DNA from: an uncultured Collinsella sp.
GTDB taxonomy: Bacteria > Actinomycetota > Coriobacteriia > Coriobacteriales > Coriobacteriaceae
Direction: 5' to 3'
Length of the DNA stretch: 22,498 bases
Assembly (NCBI GenBank): GCA_900755685.1
Contig: CAAEHI010000023.1
Coordinates: 1-22,498 of the forward strand
Shown: one piece after another, positions 14,203-22,150 of the stretch
Layout: every line of letters starts with the position of its first letter
How positions within the stretch are numbered: the first letter of the stretch is position 1
Position numbers and translations under genes: made by a program
The notes under the pieces: generated by a model
Seen by the model: the letters and a program-made list of their open reading frames with translations, nothing else
What the model was told of the DNA's origin: nothing
Database searches by the model: none

Positions 14203-15285
14203 TTACGCAAACAGGCCGTAGATGCTGATGTTGGCCTTGGCGTACAGGCCGTTGGCGTACTCGGTCCACTTGGAGCTGGCGCTCGAAGCCTGCGAGGAAT
14301 ACTGCTGGTAGGCGGTGTAATAGGCGGTCATGGCCTGCTTATAGGTAGCGCTATCGGCCGTAAAGGCATCGTCGGCAAAGGCCTTAGCGTAGGCGCTATC
14401 GGCGTCCTTCCAAGTGCCCTTCTCGCTATCCCACTCGTCGCCGGCAAGGTTGATGATGTAATCGGCGTAGTCCTTGCTCGCGGTGTCCTCGTTGCCGTCA
14501 GAAGGCTCAGTCGGGGCAGTCGGCATGCTTGCGGAGCTATCGCCCACCTTCTTCTTGTAGAGCTTCTGCAGCGTCGCGGACTGGCGGACGATCTGCTTGG
14601 CCTGGTCCTTGGACACGCCGTACTGCGTGGCCATGGTCTTGTAGTCGGAAGTGCCGATGGAATCCTCGGCATACTGCTTCATTTCCTTGGAAGAGACGGT
14701 AATGCCCTCGTCCTCGGCGGCGTCCAGCAGAATCTGGTTGCGCACGTAGGACAGGATAACGTCGGCAGACGGAGCGGTGTAGTTGCCGTCGTCGTCCTTG
14801 ACGGTGTCGAGGCTGTACTGGCTCTCGATGGCCTCACGCGCGGTGATGTCGCTCTTCTTGCCGTTGTAGCTATAGCTTGCCACGGTCGAATCGAGCTGGT
14901 CCTCGGTCAGGGTCGACGAGCCGACACCCTTACCGCCAAAGCCGCCATTGCCAATAAAGAAGCCGACCACGGCAGCGATTACGATGGCGACCACAAAGGC
15001 GGCAATCATCGTCTTCTTGTGCTTGGATGCATGGTCGTCTTCATCGGAGTCGTCCTCATCCTGGGCCTTGGGCATCAGATTCTCGTCAGCGGCGTCCGCG
15101 GCAATCTGAGCCTCCAGACGGGCGTCCTCCTCCTCGGCCGTCGTGCCGGCGGCAATGTGCTCGGCAGACGTACCGGCGACCAGATCGATCTTCTCGCCCT
15201 CGTCACCGTCGGGGCCTTCGCCGCGCTCGATGATCTGGATGCCGTCGATCTCGTCCTTCTCGTCCTTCTTTTGAATCAGACCCAT
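14203..15285 (-). CDS. Membrane-anchored SurA_N-like protein
   Basis: A 360-residue protein with an unusually acidic cytoplasmic N-terminus (1-85, rich in Asp and Glu) and a Lys-flanked transmembrane helix (about 92-112, TMIAAFVVAIVIAAVVGFFI). The extracellular helical domain has the layout of SurA/PrsA N-terminal chaperone regions: an early TAREAIESQYSLD segment, VILSYVRNQILLDAAEDEGI (about 174-193) and VSSKEMKQYAED. No parvulin isomerase domain is evident, so a chaperone role is possible but catalytic proline isomerase activity is not supported. The C-terminus is rich in Ala, Ser, Tyr and Gln. AAGGAG lies eight bases before the ATG. It is a single-gene unit between two hairpins. Confidence 0.8.
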   Translation of the reverse strand: MGLIQKKDEKDEIDGIQIIERGEGPDGDEGEKIDLVAGTSAEHIAAGTTAEEEDARLEAQIAADAADENLMPKAQDEDDSDEDDHASKHKKTMIAAFVVAIVIAAVVGFFIGNGGFGGKGVGSSTLTEDQLDSTVASYSYNGKKSDITAREAIESQYSLDTVKDDDGNYTAPSADVILSYVRNQILLDAAEDEGITVSSKEMKQYAEDSIGTSDYKTMATQYGVSKDQAKQIVRQSATLQKLYKKKVGDSSASMPTAPTEPSDGNEDTASKDYADYIINLAGDEWDSEKGTWKDADSAYAKAFADDAFTADSATYKQAMTAYYTAYQQYSSQASSASSKWTEYANGLYAKANISIYGLFA

Positions 15286-15323
15286 ATCGGTTACTCCTTG
15301 TTAGGAAACATAGTCCCCAATAG

Positions 15324-15352
15324 AATACGCCCGACAGAGCGCCGGGCGTATT
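15324..15352 (-). terminator. Hairpin after isocitrate dehydrogenase
   Basis: A perfect 10-bp stem, AATACGCCCG/CGGGCGTATT, with a nine-base loop lies about 60 bases after the icd stop. There is no good T-tract on the minus strand, so termination efficiency is uncertain. Confidence 0.55.
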
Positions 15353-15411
15353 GATTCTCAGGTTATACGCAAACACTTAAGTACTATTTAGGCGTTTGCA
15401 GCGCGCATGCC

Positions 15412-16497
15412 TTAGGCCAGGTGCGCGATAACGGCATCGGCAAAGGCCTGCGTGCCCACGGCGCCCTCGACGGAGCCGGTCTGAGCACGACGCACGTCAC
15501 CGGTAACCTGCTCGCCCTCGTCGAGCGTGGCAGAGACGGCGGCGCGAATGCGATTGGCAGCGTCGTTCTCGCCCAGGTGATCGAGCATCATCGCAGCAGA
15601 GAGAATCTCGGCCGTGGGGTTGGCGATATCCTGGCCAGCGATATCGGGCGCGGAGCCGTGCGTTGCCTCGAAGATGGCGCAATCGGCACCGATGTTGGAG
15701 CCGGGAGCCATGCCTAAGCCGCCCACCAGGCCAGCGCACAGGTCGCTCACGATGTCGCCGTACAGGTTGGGCAGTACCAGAACATCGAAGTCGTTGGGGT
15801 TTTGGACCAGGCCCATGCAGGTGGCGTCGACAATCTTGTCGTTGAACTCGATATCGGGATAGTTGGCGGCCACCTCGCGCGCCACGCGCAGGAACAGGCC
15901 GTCGGTCGCCTTCATGATGTTGGCCTTGTGCACGGCCGTCACCTTTTTGCGGCCGCAGCGGCGGGCATACTCAAAGGCATACTCCACAATGCGGCGGCTC
16001 TTGGCGATAGAGATCGGCTTGATCGAGATCGCGGAATCGGCGGCGAAGGTCTTTTGGCCCGAACGCTCGACAAGCTGCGAGAGCTCCTCGACCTCGGCAG
16101 CGCCCTCATCGAACTCGATGCCGGCGTAGAGGTCCTCGGTGTTCTCGCGCACGATGACCAGGTCGACGTCGCGGAAGCGCGAGCCATCGCCCGGCTGCGA
16201 CAGGCAGGGGCGCACGCAGGCGTACAGGTCGAAGTGCTTGCGCAGGGCCACGTTGACGCTGCGGAAACCCGTACCGACCGGCGTGGTGATGGGGCCCTTG
16301 ATGGCAACCTTGGTCTCGGCGACCGCATCGAGCACGTGCTGGGGCAGCGGCGTGCCAAACTCGTCCATGACGCCGGCACCGGCCTCCTGGACATTCCAAT
16401 TGATCTGGACACCGGCGGCCTCGACCACGCGGCGCATGGCCTGCGTAATCTCGGGACCGATACCGTCACCGGGAATCAGGACTACATCGTGCGCCAT
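15412..16497 (-). CDS. icd: Isocitrate dehydrogenase, short NAD-type
   Basis: Beta-decarboxylating dehydrogenase of 361 residues that oxidises isocitrate to 2-oxoglutarate, supplying carbon skeletons for glutamate. Motifs seen are LIPGDGIGPEI at the N-terminus, GFRSVNVALRKHFDLYACVRP (substrate region), and NTEDLYAGIE, which favours isocitrate rather than isopropylmalate specificity. VHKANIMKATDGLF, NLYGDIVSDLCAG and ATHGSAPDIAGQDIANPTAE also fit. The length resembles the homodimeric NAD-dependent or homoisocitrate-like enzymes rather than the longer E. coli NADP type; cofactor is inferred. The ATG lies six bases after the HEAT-protein stop, with GAGGAG as Shine-Dalgarno, so it is the last gene of the degV-to-icd run. 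Confidence 0.9.
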   Translation of the reverse strand: MAHDVVLIPGDGIGPEITQAMRRVVEAAGVQINWNVQEAGAGVMDEFGTPLPQHVLDAVAETKVAIKGPITTPVGTGFRSVNVALRKHFDLYACVRPCLSQPGDGSRFRDVDLVIVRENTEDLYAGIEFDEGAAEVEELSQLVERSGQKTFAADSAISIKPISIAKSRRIVEYAFEYARRCGRKKVTAVHKANIMKATDGLFLRVAREVAANYPDIEFNDKIVDATCMGLVQNPNDFDVLVLPNLYGDIVSDLCAGLVGGLGMAPGSNIGADCAIFEATHGSAPDIAGQDIANPTAEILSAAMMLDHLGENDAANRIRAAVSATLDEGEQVTGDVRRAQTGSVEGAVGTQAFADAVIAHLA

Positions 16498-16503
16498 AAT
16501 CTG

Positions 16504-17202
16504 TTACTCCTCGTTTTCGGCGTCGTCAGATTTTTTAACGCTAGCACGCTTCTTCTTTTTGGAGAGATCCAGGCCAAAACGTTTAACAAGCATTTCGCAA
16601 ATCTCGCTCGAACGGGCCTTGAGATAGCTGCCCTTGCCGTTCTCGGCGTCGAACTTAAGGCGCAGCGCGAGCTTCTCGGCGACCTCGGCGTCGATCTCGC
16701 CCTGGCAAAACTCGTACAGGCAACCGAGCATGTCGCGATACTCAAGGTCGCCGTGGTAGCACTGGATGGCCTCGTCCAGGATGGGCCAAGCCTCGCGCGA
16801 ACGCTCGACGCTCATGGCGCCCCACACGCACAGCAGGCGGAAGGCAGCATAGCGCAGCGTGGAGGAAATCTCGTCGAACAGTGCGGTCTCGGCACCCTCA
16901 AAGGCATCGCCCAGCTGCTCGGGGCAGGTGGTGGCGAGCGCCGTCAGGGCATCGAGGGCCTCCCAGCGGGTCTGAGCCTCGGGGCGGTCGAGCGCCTCGA
17001 TCAGCGCGGGCACGCAGGGCACGACGCGCTGCGGATCGCGCTCGGCAAGCAAGTGCAGCACGCGGGCGGCAAACTGGCGGATACGGCGCGTGGGGCAGCC
17101 GAGCTCCTTGACCAGGCGGTCGACGGCGTTCTCGTTCTCCTCTGCCAGCTGGAGCTGTGCCAGCTCCTCGTCGGTGAGCTGTTCGTCTTTGTTTTCTGCC
17201 AT
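16504..17202 (-). CDS. HEAT-repeat-like protein
   Basis: Soluble all-helical protein of 232 residues. After an acidic, Gln/Glu-rich start (1-25) come repeated helix pairs of HEAT type: RRIRQFAARVLHLLAERDPQ (about 39-58), VPALIEALDRPEAQTRWEAL (about 64-83) and a third around STLRYAAFRLLCVWGAMS (about 113-130). The C-terminus is a Lys-rich stretch followed by acidic residues. Such repeats bind proteins or tRNA; no catalytic motif is visible, so no function is assigned. AAGAGG precedes the ATG, and the gene lies 15 bases after the small membrane protein gene and 6 bases before icd. Confidence 0.82.
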   Translation of the reverse strand: MAENKDEQLTDEELAQLQLAEENENAVDRLVKELGCPTRRIRQFAARVLHLLAERDPQRVVPCVPALIEALDRPEAQTRWEALDALTALATTCPEQLGDAFEGAETALFDEISSTLRYAAFRLLCVWGAMSVERSREAWPILDEAIQCYHGDLEYRDMLGCLYEFCQGEIDAEVAEKLALRLKFDAENGKGSYLKARSSEICEMLVKRFGLDLSKKKKRASVKKSDDAENEE

Positions 17203-17217
17203 AGTTACCTCTTCTTA

Positions 17218-17646
17218 CTATTTCTTAGCGTGCTTGCCAGCACCCTTGCTGTCATCGGTGACCGAGATGAGCTGTCGGTCGGCAGCGCCATTGCGACGCG
17301 CACGGCGGCGTTCCTCGGCATCGCCCGCGTCGGCGGCGGCGCGGTGTGCTTTGTTGACGTTAAAGACCTCGTCGTGCTTGCGCCACGGACCGACGGACTC
17401 GCCAAAGCTCATCTTAAGGCCGGCGATAAAGCCGCCGAGCCAGCCGATCGGCGCAAACTGCACCAGCGGGAACAGCGAGAACACCCAGGTCAGCAGAACG
17501 ACTGCCGCCGCTCCTGCAAAGTTGGCAATCCAGTAGTCGCGCTTGGTGATGACGCGCTTTTCGCACGCCCACTGGCCGCACAAAAAGCCAATGTAGATCG
17601 CAAAGAGAAAGAGCACCAGCGCAAGCACCACGAACGTCCAGCTCAT
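17218..17646 (-). CDS. Small hypothetical membrane protein
   Basis: A 142-residue protein I do not recognise. It has an N-terminal transmembrane segment (about 4-24, TFVVLALVLFLFAIYIGFLC). A hydrophobic hairpin follows (about 38-55 and 60-78), then a basic cytoplasmic-looking tail with AEERRRARRNG and a Lys-rich end. The ATG at 17646 is preferred because GGGGAG lies eight bases upstream; an upstream in-frame start would lie inside the preceding gene. Its Shine-Dalgarno overlaps the stop of the dehydrogenase gene, indicating co-translation. Confidence 0.75.
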   Translation of the reverse strand: MSWTFVVLALVLFLFAIYIGFLCGQWACEKRVITKRDYWIANFAGAAAVVLLTWVFSLFPLVQFAPIGWLGGFIAGLKMSFGESVGPWRKHDEVFNVNKAHRAAADAGDAEERRRARRNGAADRQLISVTDDSKGAGKHAKK

Positions 17647-17651
17647 GGGCG

Positions 17652-18731
17652 CTACTCCCCGTGATGGTGGCCGCAGCAGCACTCGTGGCCGTCGTCATGG
17701 CCGTGGCCGCCGCAGCACTCGTGGTCCTCGCCATGGTGGTGGCCGCAACCGCACTCGTGGTCGTCGCTGTGCTCGCCGCAACCGCAGCCTTCCTCGTGAG
17801 CACCATGCTCCTCGGGACGATACTGCGACCAGTCCAGACCGGCGGCGATGGCGTCGGCCTCCTCCTTATAGAGGACCGTGATGGCCTGGGTGCCCAGCTT
17901 GGCGCCACCGATGGCGTCGAGCATGTCATAGAGCGTAAAGGCCACGTCGGCGCCGGGCAGCGCAAGCTCGCGGTCGTCGGCATAGGCGAGCGCCAAGCGC
18001 AGGTCCTTAATGAAGTGCTCGACCATAAAGCCGGGCTTGTAGTCGCCGTCGAGCGCCTTGGGCGCCAGGCTCTCCATGGCGCCGGACTTGCCGGTACCGC
18101 CCAGAATCATCTGACGGGTCTTCTCCAGGTCAAGGCCGCTCAGCTCGGCAAACGCCATGGCGTCTGCCATGCCGACCATGCAGGCACCCAGCGACACCTG
18201 GTTGGCGAGCTTGGCAGCCTGACCCTTGCCGGCGCCATCGAAGCAGCAGATGGTTGCCGCAAAGGTGGAAAGGATATCGCGGACCGGGGCGATGTCGTTC
18301 TCGGTAGCGCCCACGATAGCCGTGAGCGTGCCGGCGATAGCTCCCGACTCGCCGCCGGTGACGGGGCAGTCAAACGCCATGCGACCAGAAACCTGGGCGG
18401 CCTCGGCAATGTCACGCGCCAGCTCGGGCGAGCTCGTGGTGAGGTCGATCAGGACCGCGCCGGGCTTAGTGCACGCGAGCAGGCCGTCGCCCGCCAGGTA
18501 GAGCTCCTCGACCTCGGAGGGATAGCCCACCATGGTAAAGACGACATCGGCGTTAGCCACGGCATCGGCCGGCGTATCGGCCCAGGCGGCACCGCGCTCG
18601 ATAAGCGCGACAGCCTTGGACTTGGTGCGGTTGTTGACCGTGACGGGATAGCCGGCGTCCAGAATGTGGCCGGCGATGGGGGCACCCATAATTCCGGTGC
18701 CGATAAATGCGACAGAGAGCTTGTTTGCCAT
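17652..18731 (-). CDS. Beta-hydroxyacid dehydrogenase with Cys/His-rich C-terminal tail
   Basis: NAD(P)-dependent oxidoreductase of the 3-hydroxyisobutyrate / tartronate-semialdehyde reductase family. The Rossmann start VAFIGTGIMGAPIA (8-20), the DCPVTGGESGAIAGTLTAIVG signature (121-141) and the catalytic Lys174/Asn177 in GQAAKLANQ are present. The enzymatic core ends near residue 305, about the usual family length. Residues 309-359 add 14 His and 9 Cys, arranged as three 12-residue repeats (HECGCGHHHGED, HECCGGHGHDDG, HECCCGHHHGE). Such tails bind nickel, zinc or copper in other proteins; here the role is unknown. The precise substrate cannot be read. AAAGG is four bases before the ATG. It follows degV by 98 bases without an obvious terminator. 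Confidence 0.9.
   Translation of the reverse strand: MANKLSVAFIGTGIMGAPIAGHILDAGYPVTVNNRTKSKAVALIERGAAWADTPADAVANADVVFTMVGYPSEVEELYLAGDGLLACTKPGAVLIDLTTSSPELARDIAEAAQVSGRMAFDCPVTGGESGAIAGTLTAIVGATENDIAPVRDILSTFAATICCFDGAGKGQAAKLANQVSLGACMVGMADAMAFAELSGLDLEKTRQMILGGTGKSGAMESLAPKALDGDYKPGFMVEHFIKDLRLALAYADDRELALPGADVAFTLYDMLDAIGGAKLGTQAITVLYKEEADAIAAGLDWSQYRPEEHGAHEEGCGCGEHSDDHECGCGHHHGEDHECCGGHGHDDGHECCCGHHHGE
17655..17759 (-). repeat. 36-bp tandem repeats encoding the Cys/His tail
   Basis: Three in-frame 36-bp units (the last lacking one codon) encode residues 325-336, 337-348 and 349-359 of the dehydrogenase. Each begins with His-Glu-Cys and is rich in CAC/TGC/GGC codons. Copy number could vary by slippage or recombination. 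Confidence 0.7.
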
Positions 18732-18829
18732 GAAACCTTTCCTTTTGGGTTGGGTGTTATTACCAGGTTGAATACTCGGTGCCAGCGTTTGGGCTGTGAG
18801 TCGAGGGCGATTACGGACGCAGCGCTTGC

Positions 18830-19783
18830 CTACTGACCGCGCACGCGGCGGGCGATACGGTCGGAAAGCGACGCCTTGTCGGCGCGGTTCTTACCCCAAA
18901 ACGCGCAGCCCACCATGCCGGGGCCCACGTGCGAGCCGATGGTAGGACCCACGGAGCCGCGAATGATCGTGACGTCGGCGCAACCCTCCTCCTTGCGGAT
19001 GGCGGCTTCGAGCCAGTCACCATCCTTTTCGGCATCGGCCGTCATGATGGCGATGGGCATGGTGCGGTCGGGCACGTAGTTCTCGCGGAACGACTTGAGA
19101 ATGGACTTGAGCGCCTTCTTGCGGCCGCGGTTGACGCCGATCAGCGACAGCGAGCCGGCCAGGTCGTAGGAGAGCTCGGGCTTGACATCGAGCTTTGCCG
19201 TGAGCTGCGCCGCCGCGGGCGGAATGCGGCCGCCGGCAGCCAGTGCGTCGAAGCTCTCGAGCGTAAAGTAGCCGTGGACGTAGGTCTTTGCCTCGTTTGC
19301 CCAATCGACCAGCTGCTTGGCGGTCAGTCCCGCCGAACGCTGGCGCACGGCCTCGAGCGCCAAGAGCGCGCCGGTCGCACAGGGCAGAGCGTTGTCGACC
19401 ACGTAAAGCTCAAAATCGGGATACTCGGCGCGCACGGCATCTGCCGCCTGGCACGCGGAGTTGTAGCTCGACGACAGCGCCGAGGTAAAGCACAGGTAGA
19501 CCGTGGGCGTACCCTCTTTGGCGCACTCGGTAAAGAACTCAATATAGCGACCGAGCGACACAGCCGAGGTGGACACGCGGGCACCGGCGCGCATGCGGTC
19601 GTAGAACTCCTTAGGGCTCATGCTCGACCAGATGTCGTCCGTACGCTCCTCGCCATCGATGATAAAGGGGAAGCCCAAGATATCGACATCGAGGTTCGCG
19701 GCGACCTCGGGGCTAAAGTCGCAGCAGGTATCGACGACGATGCGGCAACGGTCCGAATGACCGGTAGATGCGGCCTTGTCCAT
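18830..19783 (-). CDS. DegV-family fatty-acid-binding protein (FakB-like)
   Basis: Cytosolic lipid-binding protein of 317 residues. In this family (FakB in staphylococci) it presents a fatty acid to the kinase FakA for phosphorylation. Family markers are IVVDTCCDFSPE at the start, the fatty-acid-binding STSAVS loop (71-76), GGRIPPAAA, RGRKKALKSIL and the C-terminal GSHVGPGMVG stretch. The ATG at 19783 is eight bases after GGAG; the TTG one codon earlier is ignored. No FakA kinase is in the window. It heads the degV-dehydrogenase-membrane-HEAT-icd run, just after the hpf terminator. Confidence 0.92.
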   Translation of the reverse strand: MDKAASTGHSDRCRIVVDTCCDFSPEVAANLDVDILGFPFIIDGEERTDDIWSSMSPKEFYDRMRAGARVSTSAVSLGRYIEFFTECAKEGTPTVYLCFTSALSSSYNSACQAADAVRAEYPDFELYVVDNALPCATGALLALEAVRQRSAGLTAKQLVDWANEAKTYVHGYFTLESFDALAAGGRIPPAAAQLTAKLDVKPELSYDLAGSLSLIGVNRGRKKALKSILKSFRENYVPDRTMPIAIMTADAEKDGDWLEAAIRKEEGCADVTIIRGSVGPTIGSHVGPGMVGCAFWGKNRADKASLSDRIARRVRGQ

Positions 19784-19806
19784 CAAAGCGACTCCTTACG
19801 TAAAAA

Positions 19807-19833
19807 GGCGGCCACCCGCATGGGATGGCCGCC
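19807..19833 (-). terminator. Intrinsic terminator of hpf
   Basis: A perfect GGCGGCCA/TGGCCGCC stem with an 11-base loop is followed on the minus strand by TTTTTACG. It comes directly after a second palindrome. Confidence 0.88.
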
Positions 19834-19836
19834 AAC

Positions 19837-19858
19837 CGTTAACTCATGCAAGTTAACG
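19837..19858. other. Perfect palindrome between hpf stop and its terminator
   Basis: CGTTAACT and AGTTAACG arms flank CATGCA, itself nearly symmetric. It lies four bases after the hpf stop codon. It may cap the 3' end of the message or bind a protein. Confidence 0.45.
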
Positions 19859-19862
19859 TATT

Positions 19863-20447
19863 TTACTCGTCAAGTGTTTCGATACGGGGCTTGATGATGC
19901 CATATCCACCATTCTTACGGTGATACACCACATTGATAAGGCCGGTCGTCGCGTTCTCGAACACGTAGAAGTCGTGGCCAAGCAGATCGGTCTGCACCAG
20001 CGCCTGCTCCTCAGTCATCGGGGTGACGTCGATAACCTTCTCGCGGACGAGCAGGTCGTCCTCTTCCTCGGGCAGCAGCAGGTCGGCCAGATCTTCGACG
20101 CGCTCGACCGGCGCAACATCCGCGGCGCTGGCACCGCCCTGGCGGTTGTCCACGACCTTGGTCTTGAACTTGCGCAGCTGGCGGGTGACCTTATCGGCGG
20201 AGAGGTCGATGGCGGCGTACATATCTGCACCGTGCTCGGCAACGCGAATCACCGAACCGCGGGCACGAACCGTGACCTCGACGATTGCCGGATTGGGGTT
20301 CGAGGGGTTCTTCTCATAGCGAAGTACAACGTCGACCGTCATGGGCTCGATATCGAAAACCTTGAGCGCCTCGCCGATCTTCTCATCCACATGCGCACGC
20401 AGAGCATCGGTTACCGTCGTCTTGCGTCCAGAAACCTTGATATCCAT
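19863..20447 (-). CDS. hpf: Ribosome hibernation promoting factor, long form
   Basis: Long HPF of 194 residues that dimerises 70S ribosomes into inactive 100S particles in stationary phase. The N-terminal beta-alpha domain (1-100) includes DIKVSGRKTTVTDALRAHVD and the AEHGADMYAAIDLSADKVTRQL helix region. A charged linker follows, then the C-terminal dimerisation domain (about 137-194) with VIDVTPMTEEQALVQTDLLGHDFYVFEN and YGIIKPR. GGAG lies six bases upstream of the ATG at 20447; the longer open frame to 20507 lacks an N-terminus typical of the family. It is a single-gene unit followed by two hairpins. Confidence 0.95.
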   Translation of the reverse strand: MDIKVSGRKTTVTDALRAHVDEKIGEALKVFDIEPMTVDVVLRYEKNPSNPNPAIVEVTVRARGSVIRVAEHGADMYAAIDLSADKVTRQLRKFKTKVVDNRQGGASAADVAPVERVEDLADLLLPEEEDDLLVREKVIDVTPMTEEQALVQTDLLGHDFYVFENATTGLINVVYHRKNGGYGIIKPRIETLDE

Positions 20448-20669
20448 ACGTGGCTCCAATCTGCCTCGGGGACTTACTGTACTGGCTATGTACCCATTGC
20501 CGTGCATTTAATCACGCGGATTCCTAAAGACCCGAATAACGATTGCTTGATACCGCATACCGAAGTCTCGTACTTTTCCATGGCAAAGTGCGCTATAGGA
20601 GGGAGCCGACAGATTTGTATTTGGTCCCGAAAATTGGCTTTGACCTGCTGGTTTTATAGGGATGAAAAA
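20448..20669. other. Intergenic region upstream of hpf
   Basis: This stretch, together with the terminator and gap up to 20764, separates the solute-binding lipoprotein from hpf. I looked for a promoter and saw only weak -10-like hexamers (TATAAA, TATAGC in the minus direction) without matching -35 sequences. No gene or strong dyad is evident. Confidence 0.5.
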
Positions 20670-20698
20670 GCCGGGCTCCCCTATTGGGGAAGCCCGGC
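20670..20698 (-). terminator. Intrinsic terminator of the solute-binding lipoprotein gene
   Basis: A 12-bp GCCGGGC-type stem with a short AATA-containing loop is followed on the minus strand by TTTTTCATC. It begins about 65 bases after the stop codon. Confidence 0.9.
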
Positions 20699-20764
20699 AG
20701 TGCATGTTGAAACCGTGAAGAGGTGTCCTTTCCAACGTATAGGAGACACCACCCCTGGCAATAA

Positions 20765-21772
20765 CTAGCTATTGAGTTTGTTAATGTCATCGTCAGTGAT
20801 GGTGCCTTCCTGGCTGGACGATTTGTCCTCGGAGGATGCGGTCTCATTGTTGGAATCGAAAGACTCGCTGCCGGAGGACGTGGTCTCACTGGACTCAGAG
20901 TCGCCCGGTTGCACGTTAGCGCCCGAAACCGTCTTAGTGGTGAGGTCGTAGGGAATCTGACCGTACCAGACGCAGTGAACCGCCTCGAGCGTACCGTCGA
21001 CCGTGATGTCGTCGAGGGCATCACTCACGGCACGGCACAGTTCGTCATTGGACGAGAGGCCCGCAACACCAAGCGTCGAGGGCGCCTCGAGCGCACCGAC
21101 ATAGGAGACCTCGCTCATCAGGCGTGCAAGGTAGCCGCCGGCCGTGGAGTCGCAGATCACATAGTCGACCTCGCCGGACTCGAGCGCCTCAAAGCACTCG
21201 TTGATGTTGGAGTAGGTCTTTTGGTTGGCGGTAATGCTCTGCTTAGCAAGCGCCTCCTGCGAGGCCGAGGACATCTGGACACCCAGGGTAGACGTGTTAA
21301 GGGTATCGGTGGAAACGCTTAGCGACCCACCATCGCTGGTTTTACCGAACACAGAAGCGGCATCGTACAGGCAGGTGCCGAGCGAGCTAACGTCCCCGTC
21401 TGTGGAGTTGATCTCGCCGATAAAGATATCAGCCTTTTTGTCGCCGAGCGCGGAACCTGCCGAGGACGCATCGACAAAGGCGACCTTAAGGCCCATGCGG
21501 CTTGCGAGGGCGCGGGCGGCGTCAACCGCATATCCCGTGAGCTCGCCGTCGGCGCCTTGCATGGCCTGCGGCGCATCGGAAGTATCGAGGGCGACCGTCA
21601 GGGTTCCGGGAGTGACCAGGGCATCGTCCGACACCGCCGGCGTGACGGTCTCGTACTCGATCTGGTCGATCGTGGGAGTCGTGAACGTAGACAGCGGGTT
21701 GAACGCGCATCCGCTCAGGCCCAAAACGGCAATGACCGCTGCGGTCCCAGCACCTAACCGAGCCGCGTGCAT
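20765..21772 (-). CDS. Orphan solute-binding lipoprotein (SBP_bac_3 type)
   Basis: Exported substrate-binding protein of about 335 residues. The start MHAARLGAGTAAVIAVLGLS precedes lipobox Cys22 (LSGC), so it should be lipid-anchored outside the cell. The body resembles polar amino-acid-binding proteins: GTLTVALDTSDAPQAM, GELTGYAVDAARALASRMGL, KADIFIGEI and GEVDYVICD. The C-terminus is a Ser/Glu/Asp-rich low-complexity tail (last 50 residues). The ATG at 21772 has GAGGGG seven bases upstream; the ATG at 21790 is also possible. The open frame continues upstream to 22288, but that would bury the signal peptide. No permease or ATPase gene is nearby, so the ligand and partner are unknown. Confidence 0.85.
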   Translation of the reverse strand: MHAARLGAGTAAVIAVLGLSGCAFNPLSTFTTPTIDQIEYETVTPAVSDDALVTPGTLTVALDTSDAPQAMQGADGELTGYAVDAARALASRMGLKVAFVDASSAGSALGDKKADIFIGEINSTDGDVSSLGTCLYDAASVFGKTSDGGSLSVSTDTLNTSTLGVQMSSASQEALAKQSITANQKTYSNINECFEALESGEVDYVICDSTAGGYLARLMSEVSYVGALEAPSTLGVAGLSSNDELCRAVSDALDDITVDGTLEAVHCVWYGQIPYDLTTKTVSGANVQPGDSESSETTSSGSESFDSNNETASSEDKSSSQEGTITDDDINKLNS

Positions 21773-21790
21773 CAAGCTGCCCCTCACCAT

Positions 21791-22115
21791 GTCCACTACC
21801 CTGCCTTCTGTGTCGTATACAATCCGTGCGTTGCGCGGAATATCAGATTGTTCCCACCAGCTGACCTGGTATTTGACCCCACACTTGCGCACCGGGGTGT
21901 TTGCTCGGGAGGCCGCAGCCACCTTCACGACTGACCCGCTCGCCCGCGAGGCGGTATTGCCCCAAAGAAAGTAGAACGGACGGTGCGGCTTACATCTAGG
22001 ACGCGCCATGATCGCGCCGCGCACACGCGGTCGCTTACGTGGATCCCTTTGACCGCGTCTGTCTTGGACTAGGACGGGCATTTCGTCCGTCCGCAACCAC
22101 AGCCTGGTAGGAACG
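21791..22115 (-). other. Structured leader of the lipoprotein message or candidate small RNA
   Basis: This region downstream of a good promoter holds consecutive inverted repeats: GGACGG/CCGTCC (22072-22092), ACGCGGTC/GACCGCGT (22025-22058) and CTCGC-GG-GCGAG. It is open in the frame of the lipoprotein, but codon use is mixed and no Shine-Dalgarno serves its internal ATG at 22009. I checked it by eye for RNase P RNA, tmRNA and T-box signatures and found none. Confidence 0.35.
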
Positions 22116-22121
22116 AAGCGC

Positions 22122-22150
22122 ATTATAGCTAAGTTCAAGCTAAAGTTTAA
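22122..22150 (-). promoter_or_regulatory. Sigma-70-type promoter for the lipoprotein unit
   Basis: On the minus strand a consensus -10, TATAAT (22122-22127), lies 17 bases after TTAAAC (22145-22150, a partial -35 match). The predicted start is near 22115, giving a leader of about 325-340 bases before the lipoprotein start. Confidence 0.7.

Noticed and set aside
15802..17664. 620-codon plus-strand open frame
   Set aside because: It lies opposite icd, the HEAT protein and the membrane protein, all with clear family motifs; it is a GC-driven shadow frame.
17661..18836. 391-codon plus-strand open frame rich in Ala and Val
   Set aside because: It is the complement of the dehydrogenase and its Cys/His repeats; the minus strand has Rossmann and catalytic motifs.
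21791..22115. RNase P RNA, tmRNA, SRP RNA or T-box in the lipoprotein leader
   Set aside because: The conserved GAGGAA-GTCC, tmRNA 3' end, GGAAGGAAGCAGCC and T-box GGGTGG-ACCGCG elements are all absent.
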